From Kalaharituber pfeilii (Eukaryota > Ascomycota > Pezizomycetes > Pezizales > Pezizaceae), in the NCBI GenBank assembly GCA_015179045.1, contig WHUZ01000007.1:1042501-1106500 (forward strand): a stretch of DNA of 64,000 nt, written 5' to 3'. Both the position numbers and the translations under genes were made by a program. The notes under the pieces are model-generated. The model was not told where the DNA came from and did no database searches. It saw only the letters and a program-made list of their open reading frames with translations. How positions within the stretch are numbered: position 1 is the first letter of the stretch; each line of letters starts with the position of its first letter. Below are positions 36,993 to 50,723 of the stretch, piece after piece.

Positions 36993-39053
36993 ATGGCATC
37001 ACCGCGTTCGACAACTTCAATATCTACACATCAAGAGTGGACCACAATATTAGAGGAAACATTTCTGAACACACCTAACGCAAGATTGTCTGACCCTGAA
37101 GTTTTAGAGGCTCTCCAACTCAAGTCAGATAAAATAGTGTTTCATCGACCGCCATCGAGAGCGTCGCCTTCGCCGTTGAAATCAAAAGCGGTGCGAAAAG
37201 GAAACCCGCTACAATCATATACCAACATTTTCCAAAATAGGATTGTAAAACCTCCACCAACCAAACTGGCACCACCACAAAACAACTCCTCTTTGACCGA
37301 CTCACTCATGAAGCGGCCACCAATTTCTATTTTCGACACTGCCCTTTTAGCTCACACTAACATCTCGAAGCGGTCCGCGCAAGCTCTATTCACATCATTC
37401 CCTGCAACGAAATCTAATGTAGGAAAGGAAAATGTTGCGCCAGATTGCTCTGCTAAAGATGTATCCGGTTCATCGCATGGGCATTGTAGGAGTAATAGTT
37501 TGACAAAGACTGCACACAAGGTGCTTCAGGATGCTATACCTAGTCAACCAAAGGAGGGGATTAAAGAGAAAGAGAAGGAAAAGAAGAAAAGGAAGGACGT
37601 ACAGCCACCGCTGTCACCACGCTTGGTTCCAGTACCAGAACCTGAGGATATGCCTCCTGTGGAGGATGATGGAAGGAAGCCACCATATAGCTACGCGACA
37701 CTGATTGGAATGGCTATTCTGCGAGCTCCTGGTAGACGACTTACTTTGGCACAAATCTACAAGTGGATCTCAGAAACTTTTGCTTATTATAAAAATTCGG
37801 ATTCGGGATGGCAAAATAGCATTAGGCACAACCTTAGCTTGAATAAGGCTTTTGTCAAACAAGAGCGGCCAAAGGATGATCCAGGTAAGGGAAACTATTG
37901 GACTGTTGAACCGGGGCAAGAGTACCAGTTTTTGAAGCAAAAAGGAGGTCGGAAGCTTTCTTCTGGAACATCAAAGAAACCTTCAAAGAAACATAATGAG
38001 TCTGAGTTGGAGATCCCCAGAATTGAATTTTTCCCAACTCGGGCTGAGGCTTCAGAAACAGTGGAGCTCCCTAACCTCTTAAGTAGTCCTGACACCATTG
38101 ATGCGAATGATCTTGAAGACGCTTTGCAGGGAAAAAGCGTACTTGAGGATGTATTGATATCCTCTGATGCCACTAGACTTGCTAGTCCTGAGCCATCTCG
38201 GCCATATGAGGAGGATCCCTTTCGACCTTCAACGCCTACTCCAGTGCCAGATGTTCAACGCTCTTCCCCACCTATTCCGAGATTGATGCGGTCATCGCCA
38301 CCAATAAGTAAAATCCCTGTTTTGCAAGATGCCACGTCTCCACCTCTGTTCCCGCCCCGCCTCCGCAAACGCAGGTCTTCTCAAATGAATGATAGTGGAT
38401 ACTTCTCGTCTCTCGAATCGTCAGTTCTGCGGCCAATACGGGATGATGAAAGACATAGGATCAAGCGCGGGCGTGCGGAAGAGGATATTGCTCGTATAAG
38501 ACACTCATCACATGAGAGTCCTGCTACCAAAGCCAGGTTAACAACAACCAATCCATCTTTTCTCATTTCCTCACCACTACGCTCAAATAGTGGAAGCCAG
38601 TTGCTACCCCCTTTCACGCCTGCACCAATACTTAAACCTCATAGACCACCACCGTCAGTAAGCCCCAATACAAACCTTCGCCGACATCGGGACATGGTCA
38701 AGAAGCTCGTCGGCTCTCCGCAACGTGACGTTGAGGTGCTGGAGGATGACATCTGGGGATCAGCCTTTACAGCAGGTCTGGTTGATAGTCCCTGTAATCG
38801 AGATACGGATGGAAATGAGGAAGCAGAGGCAATACTCTCCAAAGCGTATTTTGGATCCCCTGAGAGGCGCAGTGCCAGAAGGGACTTGCGACGAAAATTT
38901 CTGGATCCTGGCTTGTTGAGCCCAGCAAAATTCATAAAGACAGTGCCGGAGTATGCCGAGTCAGATATGTTCAATGTTGTCAGAAATGGATTTCAGCTAT
39001 TGCGAGACATTGAGGAAAAAGAAAATTCGTCACCCAGGCGGCGATCTGAGTAG
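36993..39053 (+). CDS. Forkhead transcription factor (Sep1-like, no FHA domain)
   Basis: A single exon of 2061 nt encodes 686 residues. The forkhead DNA-binding domain spans about residues 229-305: it starts [14 protein letters not shown], includes the recognition-helix region [16 protein letters not shown] and ends [10 protein letters not shown]. The rest is Ser/Pro-rich and probably disordered, with a conserved-looking [12 protein letters not shown] segment. No FHA domain is present, which separates it from yeast Fkh1/Fkh2 and makes it more like fission yeast Sep1, a regulator of mitosis and septation genes. An in-frame TGA just upstream (36981-36983) supports this ATG. It is one of the few intronless genes here. 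Confidence 0.92.
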   Translation: MASPRSTTSISTHQEWTTILEETFLNTPNARLSDPEVLEALQLKSDKIVFHRPPSRASPSPLKSKAVRKGNPLQSYTNIFQNRIVKPPPTKLAPPQNNSSLTDSLMKRPPISIFDTALLAHTNISKRSAQALFTSFPATKSNVGKENVAPDCSAKDVSGSSHGHCRSNSLTKTAHKVLQDAIPSQPKEGIKEKEKEKKKRKDVQPPLSPRLVPVPEPEDMPPVEDDGRKPPYSYATLIGMAILRAPGRRLTLAQIYKWISETFAYYKNSDSGWQNSIRHNLSLNKAFVKQERPKDDPGKGNYWTVEPGQEYQFLKQKGGRKLSSGTSKKPSKKHNESELEIPRIEFFPTRAEASETVELPNLLSSPDTIDANDLEDALQGKSVLEDVLISSDATRLASPEPSRPYEEDPFRPSTPTPVPDVQRSSPPIPRLMRSSPPISKIPVLQDATSPPLFPPRLRKRRSSQMNDSGYFSSLESSVLRPIRDDERHRIKRGRAEEDIARIRHSSHESPATKARLTTTNPSFLISSPLRSNSGSQLLPPFTPAPILKPHRPPPSVSPNTNLRRHRDMVKKLVGSPQRDVEVLEDDIWGSAFTAGLVDSPCNRDTDGNEEAEAILSKAYFGSPERRSARRDLRRKFLDPGLLSPAKFIKTVPEYAESDMFNVVRNGFQLLRDIEEKENSSPRRRSE

Positions 39054-42000
39054 GGACGCTCTCAAACCTCCCCAAGGTGATTGCTATTGAGGTCAGTGCG
39101 GCGCGATACCGACAATTAGTTACCTCAAAGTATCAACGACTTGTTTGCTTAGTTAATCTATACCTCTGTGAGCTTTCTTATGAAATATGTTGGTGTTTCG
39201 GGTATTTGTTGTTTCTTCGAAAACTTGACGACTATGACTCAGGGTAATGACTATGGAATTAACAGGATGCATACACATTATCGGGAGGGTTTCAATTGCT
39301 TTCTTGAAGGTCGGAGGTGAATATTCGGGAGTTCAATGAGCGTTTCGTGGTTGGAATCTTATGTTCGTTTATATCATTACCTTTTTGTTTGCTGTCTCCT
39401 GCGCTCCTTTTGATATTCGTTTTAGTTGCGCTCTTTGTTTTCAGACGTTTGCTGGTGTTGATTGTATTGATTCCTTCTCTTGTACCATCTTACGTCTGTT
39501 AGTTTTGCATCATGTTCTTGTTGGGCCTGTTGGATATTAGGGTTAGAATATTGTAGGGTTTTCTTTCTCTCTTTTCTTCTTTTCTTTTTCTTTTCTTTTT
39601 TTTTTCTTACTTTTCTATTTTTCTTAAATCTCCTGTTACTGGCTGGTTGGCTTTTTTGCTTTGTTCCCGCTGCTGGACCCCTGGGCTAGGTATATTCTCC
39701 ATCTCATGTTTCGTGCTTCCTCCTAATATCCTAGGCCTTTGCTGCGCACTGTCGAGTATTGTTTGTTTGCTTGTCTCATGACTGTTTCTATTATTATTAT
39801 TATTATTATTATTATGTACCACAGGTAACCAAACCCCCTTTCATCAGATTTTATCTGTTATTCCTGAATGTTATGGTTGCAGCTTCACTATCATGTCTGT
39901 TCATTTTCTGATATTTTGTTTCTTTCTTTTTTAATACCTCCTGTTCTCATTTGGGTATGGCTAAAGTTTGTCCAGCCAATCCATCTTTCTCCTATTCCCA
40001 CAATCCCATTTACTAAAACCCAGCGCACCACTCCTTAATATGTGCGTGTTTAATCCTAATTATTCGACGCTGGGCAAGAAAAATGCTTGAGAATGATGCC
40101 TATGGAGCTGGGCTGCATTTAGCGAGGGAAAAAGCATTAAAAAAGTGAATGGGGTTGGGTTTGTTAGTCCCTTTTTTCTTCTTTGAGTATTTCCTTATTA
40201 TGGAGTTTTGTTTGGTTGATTGGCTGCACAAATGGTGGTTGTTCACATACCTGGGAGCTGTCAATTCTATTCCATATTTAATTTTTTTGCTGACGTTGAA
40301 TGATGTTTGGTGTTTGATGTTTGAGGCTTGATTTAAAGTATGCTCTGTTTTCAGTTCGGCTTGCGGAGGTGGAATGTTGTGTCTTTTCATGTCTTGTGCT
40401 ACTTATTTTCTTTTTGTCCTGTTTGAGTTTGCGAATTATGTGTCTTGTGAATCGCTTCTTTTCGTTTCTGGAATTTAGCGGTGGAATGGGAATATGGAAA
40501 AGGGCGTTGGATTAGGCGTACGGATAAGCAATTGAGTTGGGGTAGGATGGGATGGATTGCGAAGTGGGATAGATCAGAGGATCCTGAAGCATGGCTCGGG
40601 GTATGGGGTATATAAAATTAGGATCAAAAGTTAAAAAAGGAAAATCGAGAAATGGAATCTGTTCTATTGGAATTCGAAGGCTAGTTGTGACGAAGCAAAT
40701 CTTCATTAGATGAAATGTGATGATGTTGATTTGCATGTTAGTGTGGTTGATGGTTAGACTGTAGTGGCCTGTTGTGACACCGTTGCATCCATCGTGTAGA
40801 GGGTAACTTGAGTCAGAGAGAAGTCAGTGAGTATATGCAACACAATTTTGTCTATCATAACCTAAATAAAAACAAACGCTCATATTTTTTGACTCAACAA
40901 CTCGCCATCATTCTCGGCATCAAGTAAGTTACGTATGCCTCCCTTTGGCATGTCATAATTAAGTCACCATAATCATCAGCCGCAAACCTAACCATCAGCT
41001 TGTTGGATGTCTTGCTGGGGCCGCACAGTGGTTGACTTTTGCTCCTAGGAGCTTCTGGAATGCAAAACCTCCGATTATAGAGGTGACATGTAGTCTGCGT
41101 CCTCGCAACAGGCGGAAGATAAGGACGGGGAGGGGGAGGGGGAGGGGGATGGGGAAGGGAGGTAAAGAATTATTGATATATACTGGTATCTATGTATATA
41201 TCAAGTCTTTACAGGTTGGCAGTTTTCATTTATTTAAATAAACTACTACCGGGAAAGAAAAGGGAAAAAAATAGATTTTACAAGATCATACTTCAATATC
41301 TTCTTCTCATTGAGCAGCTTAGTTTTTGGTTTTTTTGGATGGAGATATGGTAGATTGGAGTTGTAAATGCTTTTAGTTTGAACGATATTCATTGACATTT
41401 GTGACGGAGAATGGGTATTATTATTGAATGGATTTAAGGTTTAGAAAGAGATTTTTTGTTTCACTTCCCATTCTGTTTTCCCCATATTAGACACGCTTTA
41501 TACAAACCCTGAAATTTGCGGGTAACTTAATTAGTAATCATGCTAAAACCCTGAGAGTGAGTCAGGTTTTGTAAGATAGCCTGAAAACTCAGGAATTAAC
41601 TACCGGTACACTGCAAACAAGTGGGCGTGAAAGAGATACCGGTCCCGTGCAGAGATCGAGATGAAGCTTTAAAGTTGGTTGAGATGTAGCAGGCATTGGT
41701 TGAGGGGGTGGCAGATACAGATTATGATGTAGGTTGTGGTGTACTAGTCGCTGAATTGACAACTGGAGATTGAGAAGTCCGTGGAGGGTGCCCACGACGT
41801 CGTACTGGGATAGATTTTCTTGAGTAGATAGAGGAGTCCTTTGGCTCATTTTTCGCATTTATTGGATGTAAATATCTTTAGAATTGAGTGTTGTGGAAAT
41901 TTTACAGTCTTAAGGGCCAGTTTCCGGATATCGGAAGGGAAATTTTCAGGACTTGGTATAAATAAACATGTTGTTGCTAAGGCAACATATTTTTTTCCCT

Positions 42001-42887
42001 AAACCCTGAAAAAAGTTCGGGGTTTATAAAACCTCTCTATTGTTCCAAATTTTCCGCTTCGGTAGTAATGAATGAGATTCTTTTCGTAAACCCAACCAAG
42101 CTTTCGGTAAGGTAAGGTTTTCATAGGACATTTACATGAACAACAGGTAGGTTCAAATTAAATGTACCTACCCTATTGGATGCAGCCTTACATATGCAAG
42201 ACGCTTATGACAGTCTCGATAACCTAGGAGGATGGTAAGGAAGTGCGAGGAGGGTGGGATGTACGAGAGGGCTCCATATATGGTACCTGCACTATCGGTT
42301 CAGATTTTTTTCATTTTTGTCATTGAATTATGATTCATTTATTCGCTGGAAGCATGTAGCGAGTGGGGGCATTGGTAGCTACGAGTCTACTGGTATGGAA
42401 CGAATGGAAATGACTTTTCTGAAATGACTTGAGAAGTACGAAGAATTGGATTTCTTTTATGCGATGAGCAAGTAGAAGCTAACGTTTTAGTTACATGAAT
42501 AGAATGCAAACGTTTTATTTGTGTATGCACTTAGCTTAACGGCACCGAGGAAGAAAAAACGCGAGACGGATGGTGGGACAAGTGTAGATGTCTTCCGGGA
42601 TGGAGGCAAGGTGAGAGGCGAGGTGGGTGGGGAGAGCCGCCATTGGAGCCATGCTGTCTAATCACTGCCACCCTTTCACAGGTAAATTCCTGCCTTTCCT
42701 GCATGCACCACTCAATGGATCATTGCCTGATAACTCAAACCTTCACTCAAACCCATCCTCAAACCATCCCATCCCACCCCTCCATCATCATCATCTTTAT
42801 CATCATCATCATCATCATCATCACCACCACCATCATCACCGCATCCTCCTGGTTTCTGTCGCCATCCCTCACAGGCCCTCAATCCAC
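39054..42887. other. Forkhead-BUD31 intergenic region
   Basis: A T-rich 3.8-kb stretch with no recognised gene. It contains a TTA trinucleotide run (39789-39815), a purine tract with repeated GGGGGA blocks (41128-41160) and, just downstream of BUD31, an ATC/TCA microsatellite (42784-42823). Frames such as 41589-41858 have no support. Confidence 0.45.
42784..42823. repeat. ATC trinucleotide microsatellite
   Basis: Imperfect CAT/ATC repeats lie about 65 bp downstream of the BUD31 stop codon, probably in its 3' untranslated or flanking sequence. The frames that run through it as poly-His or poly-Asp are not genes. Confidence 0.85.
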
Positions 42888-43669
42888 TTAGTCCCCCGAT
42901 GCACATCCCCTACACCCACAACTTATACATTCCACAGTCTGCTCCTTGCTCAGTCGCGCCTTCGGTACCCGACATATACACGTTGCATTGAAATTGTTTT
43001 CCTTAGCCTGAATGCAGCGGAGGCAGCAGAGTTTCTCGTAGCCTTGCTTTTTCCTGCATAGATGTCAGTACCAATTGGTACATCCATAAGTATAACCGGT
43101 AGTAAGTGAGGTTTACCATTTTGCGATGAGGTTAGCGTCTCCATATCCGTTCTTCAATAGCCAGTCGTAAAGTTGCTTTGAGATAGCCTCTTTATTGTAG
43201 TAGAGGTCGTAGATGTATCTTGAACCTACACGCATTCCATTTAAGTACTCCGTCAATTCCATCCAACTACAGTATGACGAGATGGGGCGCGCCACACGTA
43301 CGCTGATGCGATATCCTGAAGATCTCCCATACAGACTCATTTTTCCTTTTTCCTTCGTGCGGCGCATTCTCAGCTGTACACGCGCAAACAAAACTCCAGT
43401 TAGCGAAATCATATTCCTGAAACGGTGTTGGCCTAGAAACCACCAGAGACCTCGTCGGTTGTGCCAGTTTTTTCCCTTCAGATTGATTCCCTCCCCCCGC
43501 GGGGTGCGGAGAAGTCAAGCCCACTCATATGCCGCGCGCCACATGCGAATTTTTTTATTCACGCACCGTCTTTCATCTTATTCGCAAATTCCAACAGTGT
43601 GTCTTCAATCTCTTCGAAGCCTTCCGGCGGGGGCTTCTTGTTCCGACCGGCGTGACGGATTGGAGGCAT
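42888..43669 (-). CDS. BUD31: Pre-mRNA splicing factor BUD31
   Basis: Four exons on the minus strand (43669-43567, 43373-43302, 43225-43117, 43053-42888) total 450 nt and encode 149 residues, the usual size. The N-terminus [19 protein letters not shown] and the block [20 protein letters not shown] are diagnostic, as is the Cys-rich C-terminal zinc region ([28 protein letters not shown]). BUD31 is a core component of the catalytic spliceosome (NTC-related). FES1 lies 421 bp upstream on the same strand. The ATG at 43669 is the family start, although the frame stays open further upstream. Confidence 0.95.
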
Positions 43670-44090
43670 CTCTTGTGTTTCTGCTCTTGCTTTTCTGTAG
43701 CGGATGCTGAGTTGACAGGACTTGAAGGACTTAATGAGCGGTCGCACTGGATTATTATGTATGATGGATGGTGCAAACGCCTCGTGTTGAAGTTGGACAA
43801 ATGAGTTGGAAGTTGTAGTGAGTTGCTGTTCGGCTGTAGGAACTAGGGCTTGGCGTGTAGTCCTGTCACGCGATGTATTTGTTCCATGGAACCATCTATT
43901 GCCTGTGAAGGAAATTCCTCTTATGAATGTAACATGAATGACACCTATATACATATGAATGTGTTTATACTTATAACACATCGAACAAGAAAATAAACTT
44001 AAACCAATTGACGATACTCTATATATAGCGCCATGAAGAACCAGGAAAATAAGCACGAATACACCACGTACAAATGAAACAATATTCAAC

Positions 44091-44954
44091 TCATCCCAGT
44101 ATTGTGTAACATTTCACCGTCTTCACCTTCTTTGCCTCCTTCCGCATCACATCAACTAACCGATCTATTCCCTCCATGTCCTCATGATGATACTTCTCAG
44201 TTCCCTTAATATGCGCCGGAAGCAGCTCCAGGCAGGTCTTCAGAGCTGGCTCGTAATTCCTGATCGTGCTGCTGATTGCATACACTGATTTCGCTCGGAC
44301 CTTTTCAGAGGGGTCGTTGAGAAAGGCGTTTATCGCTTTGTGGGTGCCACCGGCAGAATGGAATTTTCTTTGCGTTTTGATGTTGTTCTGCCGAGTGTTA
44401 GAGCATGTTCTGGGTGTGCTAATAATCAACTATATCGGTTACTCACTTGAACAGCCGTCCCACACACCCACGCAGCCATGAAACGAAGTTCAGGTTCCGG
44501 TGAGTCAAATTGAGCTATCAAGGGCTCCCACAGATTTAGATTTTCAAGATTATTCTATTAGAGCGAACGTTAATGACTGGACGGTTATATACGTAATGAG
44601 GGGTAAAGTAGGATCGTGAGAACACATACAGCATTATCAAGCCCCTCGCATAGCATCTCCAAGTTATCAAATGCTATCTGCTTATCCTCGAGTGACACCT
44701 CGGGATTCGTAATGGCTGCCATAGCCTCCTTCATCAGCGTGGCATCGTCCGCCGCTCCAAAGAGTTGTGCTAACGCAGCAGTATCCTATGTTGAATGGAC
44801 CAGTTAGAGCGTTATCTCAATTACGAATAGAACGTAATCGTTTCGTAGCGCACAGATTGGTCATAGCTAGTGAACTTACGAGTTTCGTCCTGTTGCTGGA
44901 TGGATCAGCGCTGGGAGTGGAATTCTCGAGACCCCATTTCAGTAATGACTCCAT
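44091..44954 (-). CDS. FES1: Hsp70 nucleotide exchange factor Fes1
   Basis: Four exons on the minus strand (44954-44880, 44785-44630, 44554-44447, 44387-44091) total 636 nt and encode 211 residues. All introns are in phase 0. The N-terminus MESLLKWGLENS is the family hallmark. The armadillo-like repeats follow with KQIAFDNLEMLCEGLDNANN, WEPLIAQF, MAAWVCGTAVQNNIKTQ and SEKVRAKSVYAISSTIRN. Fes1 (HspBP1 type) releases ADP from cytosolic Hsp70 and helps misfolded-protein degradation. It is transcribed toward BUD31. Confidence 0.95.
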
Positions 44955-46490
44955 TACTGGGATTTGAAGAGGTGGATTTGGGGGTTGATGGAAGAGTGAC
45001 TGGTTGCCTTGAAAGCTGAGCGCTCAATCGTTGAGTTTTTCAGATGGAGGGACAAGGTTGCAGTGTATGATCACGGGCTACTGCTGTCTATAAACAAGAT
45101 CTAGCAAGCTAAAAGTGATGCAAGAATGAAAATATGGGATTTTTCTTGATCCTGTGAGTTCCTTGAGTGAGAACCTATAGCTATATATACGTAAATTTTT
45201 ATTTTTAAGTATTTATACGCATCTGTCCTGTCACTGGTTATGCTACCAGGAGCTTGTAGAATGATCTCGATTTTTTCATATGGAAACTACTGGAACGAAA
45301 TAAACTTGCATAAACAATGCAGGTTGCCCCTCAGCACGTACTTATGCGTCAATCTGCGCATAATATGCACAGCACCCTGAGTCTTGCCCAAAGTGTCAAA
45401 AGGGGGTCTACTCTTGGCAAAAGCCAACCAAAACTTGACAGCTTGCGGCTCTGCTACCCAAGCGTTTCTAGTCATGCAGGACCCCACTTTCCCCAACTGA
45501 ACCAAAACGTGCTTGCACAGCTCAGCCAAAGAGAGAAAGATCTTGGATTACTTGGTAGTTTGTATGATATGCACCAGAAAATTTAATATTAACCCGCTCG
45601 AGCATTGCAAAATGGAATTGCTTGCATCCCCGCTCGACACCATTACTAGTAGTAGACTGATTTTGCCCGTTTGTCACGGCACACACTCGTGCGTTTTCCG
45701 GTCAATTGTCCCCAGCCTGGAGATCTAGCGTTCCGACCCGCCGCATAGGCCGCGCAATCGGACTGGCGGGTACTTCAGGAGTCGGTGCTCGAGATTTGGG
45801 GTCTATGACTGATGCACACGCGTACAGCGGTTGATGGCAAAGTGAACGTTGGCTGCCGAGGACGCCATAGACGCCGCTGGAGTCACGACGGCAGTGAGGC
45901 ATACGACGCAGGGCACTTGGCTCATGCCGTGGTTGCTGCCCAGCTGCCCCTCTCTGGGACGCTCCCCCGAGGCAGGGCGGGCCCCTCACCCAGCGCCGCT
46001 GGCCATATATGTAAGCCCGCAGTCCAGCTCCGCATCCCAGACTCAGACATGCCAGTGCTCACGACTACAGCGGCCCAGCAGCTATCACATCAGCACAGCT
46101 AAAGCCAGCTCGACCTCTCGTACAAGTGTCAGTGCTAAACCTCAACGGACCTACCTCGTGCGCCGCCAAGACCCCCCCTCCCCCCCACCACAGGCCTTAC
46201 CGTAGACGCCCACCCCTAACCCAGGAGGCCCGTTCCTCCCTGCCCACAGCCCACCAACGCAACTAAACTCCCGCCGCCCTCCACCCCCTCAACTACTTCA
46301 ACCCAACTCAGGCCAACTCCTTATCAACTCTCTACAAATACCGTACCCTCCCCAGGACCACATCCTCTTTTTTGTTGAAGTAATTATCCCTTTCTGCGGC
46401 ATTTCGTCCATTTTCTCCATCTCTTATAATCTTTATTTCTCTTTTAACGCTTTATACGAATCCCTTAGCTTTCTCTAGTACTATACAGCC
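44955..46490. other. FES1-actin divergent intergenic region
   Basis: About 1.5 kb shared by the promoters of FES1 (-) and actin (+). The actin side has long C-rich and CT-rich tracts (46170-46330) followed by TTTTTTGTTG and CTTTTAACGC, typical of strongly expressed fungal genes. Frames at 45702-46205 are compositional and unsupported. Confidence 0.45.
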
Positions 46491-48142
<1,652 letters not shown>

Positions 48143-50019
48143 ACGTAAATTTCGGTTGTCGATTGGGTCTTCCAAGACTAATCAGTTCCGCAATCGTCTT
48201 TCGCTTACGGATTCTCCTGGGGAAGTAACTTTAGCTTCTTACTTGACCCCGTTCGTCTGGAAAGAGAGAAATGGGTTAAGTAATGTTTGGATGTTATCAT
48301 TTTTTTTGTTGTTTCCGTAGGTTGACTGATCTGGTCGATGCTGGTGTTTGCTTTGCTATTTTTTAGTTTTTGTAGCTTCATTGCTCGCGAGTGTTGAATA
48401 AAAGGACAATGAGGTTTGTGTGTTAGATAATTTAATATCTTGGGTTGGATTTGGCTTGGAAGTTGCAATCAGATTCCCGATACAGTATGTGAATTGCAAG
48501 TTTTACGATTATCCCTCTTGACAGGAGAAAGTAGACCTTTTGATACCAAGTATTTATTAATACAAGCATGATATGTAAAGGATACACAATAAGTATATTT
48601 GCCATGCAATTGGACCAATGTCTGTATGGACAAGTTGTTCGTGGCAATCTCATCATAGGAAGCTACAATTCCCGCTGGCTAACAAGCTATTTTTAACACG
48701 TCGTTAAAGGTATTTACATTTAGTCTGGTAACCAGACTAACATACATTATGAAAAAGCCACCGTGAAGTTCAATCTGGCTTACAATGGTCAGTGGGTCCT
48801 GTGTAACGGTATTGCAACAAAACGCCAAGGTTAATCTACTGTATGAACTTTGGTGCTTACCATGTACGGTAGTCGCAGACAATTTAGTGCTAGTATTGTT
48901 CTCAAGCCACGTGCTTCACATCTGGCAAGGCACTACTTCAAATTGTAGTGAACAATATTAAGTCCCTTGACCCTTGCTCAATGAAGCATGACGGAGCTGA
49001 AAGGAAACCTTTCAAATCGTTCAAAGAAGAGATTAGAGGAGAAATTAGGGTACTCACATGCGTAAGTCAGGGTAGAGAGGTTGAGCGTTAGGGGGGTCCG
49101 ATGTTTGAGTTGTATGGCTGGGATATTATCATTGGAAAATACATTCTAGATAGCCTGGTTGCACTTACAGCACTACTCATCGCATCAACAATTTTCGATA
49201 GACTGCTCCATATGCTAGCTAGCATGCTGCGCTCCATAGAGATCCGCCTGTAGTAACCCTCTGCTCGTAAACTTCTAAAGATTCATCTCAACTGAGCAGT
49301 TCTATGCCCACGTCCTTCTCATAGCCTCAGACGCTAGTCAATGAAGCGGGGATTAATTCATTTCTTGCGGCTGGCATTGACCCTTTAGGCTCTCCAGCTC
49401 CTGATAACTTTGGATCCAGTGCCTGGACACTTCAACGAACATAGGCGATTGCCCACCAAGGAGAACCTTGTGACTTGCAGTTCCCAGATTGACCTCTCCC
49501 CATCCTGCTTTTCCATTCTAGTCCCCATCGTCTTGCATTGTTTTCTATGCCAGTAGCTTCATGCTGGCTTACTTGGGCGCATTCGGTATCTTGTATTTCC
49601 CTTGTGATTCGACTTTGTCTAACACCTCTCATTAACGAACCATACGTTTAGGCCCTTCTTCGTACGATTTTTATCAGTACTTCTAGCGGGCTAGACATAT
49701 GGTACTTTGAATTCTCTCTCTGTTTTCTGGTTTCTTTATCTCCCGGACGACTACTTAAAGTTAACTACAGTGACGGTTCATTTGAAAAGGGCCGAAAACT
49801 TGGCGGAGGAATGAGGGAAATTGGGACAGGTATAAAGGCTCCGCACCGCCATGTACTGACCATTTCCTCCAATGTCTCAAGTCGTCTCATGCCCTCTAAT
49901 CTTGAAATTTCCCTCCTCCCTGCCTGCGTTGAGGCCTTCTATTCGAAGCCTTTGTCAACTAGAACTCTTCAAGATTGTTCTCTTCCTTGCGTTATTTCCA
50001 TTAAGCATCAAATTTCGAG
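48143..50019. other. Intergenic region downstream of actin
   Basis: About 1.9 kb with no recognised gene. The first 300 bp are T-rich 3' flank of actin. Frames up to 87 codons occur on both strands without motifs. The last 250 bp, with CT-rich blocks, precede the secreted protein gene. Confidence 0.45.
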
Positions 50020-50723
50020 ATGCTCGTCCTCACCTACCTCCTCAAGGTGATCTCCGCATTCGCGGTTGTCTGCACGGCTATGCCCAACCCTGAGCCCGCC
50101 CTTGCCCAGCGGGATGCAAAACCAGATGCGACTGTCCCTTTAGTGAAGAGAACAGAACCTGATTGGGAGGCCTTGATGGAAGTGTCCACTCACTATGCAG
50201 GATTTTCAGGGCAAAACGTTGCAGTGGTTACTATTCCTGCGGTTTGTGTGCCTTCATACTTCAGTCTTGTTTGACAGCACTGTCTTCAGGTTTTGTCGAC
50301 TTTAAGCATGAACTAGTGGTTTTTTTCTGATATGGACGCTGACATTGAAGTATAACTCTAGAATAGGGCCATTTGTCCAGATGAGTTGGCTGTCTTGGAG
50401 ACCTGCGTGAAACTTCTCGTCGACGAGTGCATTGATGAGCGAGCTTCTTTCGAATGGTGTTTTAGGTACAAGTATGTACCTCCAGAACCTGTCTTCCCTC
50501 TGCCCCTATACCTTACACACAGATAAACCTAAATTAACCCATTTTCAAAAGTCCTTGCTAATTTTCTAATATCCGCTGTAGGGTCTTTCCATGCCAAGCT
50601 GAATGGATCGATGCCAACCTTGAATGCTTCACTGGCGAAGTTGTGGCCTGCGAGGGCACCCTTCATGAGTTATACGTGTGTCAACAGTACGTCAGCCCGA
50701 TTCCAATGCCAACTTGGTGGTAA
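50020..50723 (+). CDS. Small secreted cysteine protein with four CX9-10C units
   Basis: Three exons (50020-50241, 50362-50471, 50582-50723) total 474 nt and encode 157 residues. The N-terminus MLVLTYLLKVISAFAVVCTA looks like a signal peptide. A dibasic LVKR at 41-44 could be a Kex2-type site, giving a mature domain of about 113 residues. This domain has eight cysteines at 79, 89, 97, 107, 115, 126, 134 and 144, i.e. C-x9-C-x7-C-x9-C-x7-C-x10-C-x7-C-x9-C. The near-equal spacing suggests four repeated Cys-paired helices, like a doubled twin-CX9C (CHCH) fold, but with a secretion signal instead of a mitochondrial location. I do not recognise a family. A possible role as a secreted effector or surface protein is inference only. 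Both introns have canonical ends, and the regular spacing across both junctions supports the model. Confidence 0.75.

Noticed and set aside
42627..43061. 144-codon His-rich frame on the plus strand
   Set aside because: It is the ATC microsatellite plus the antisense of BUD31 exon 4.
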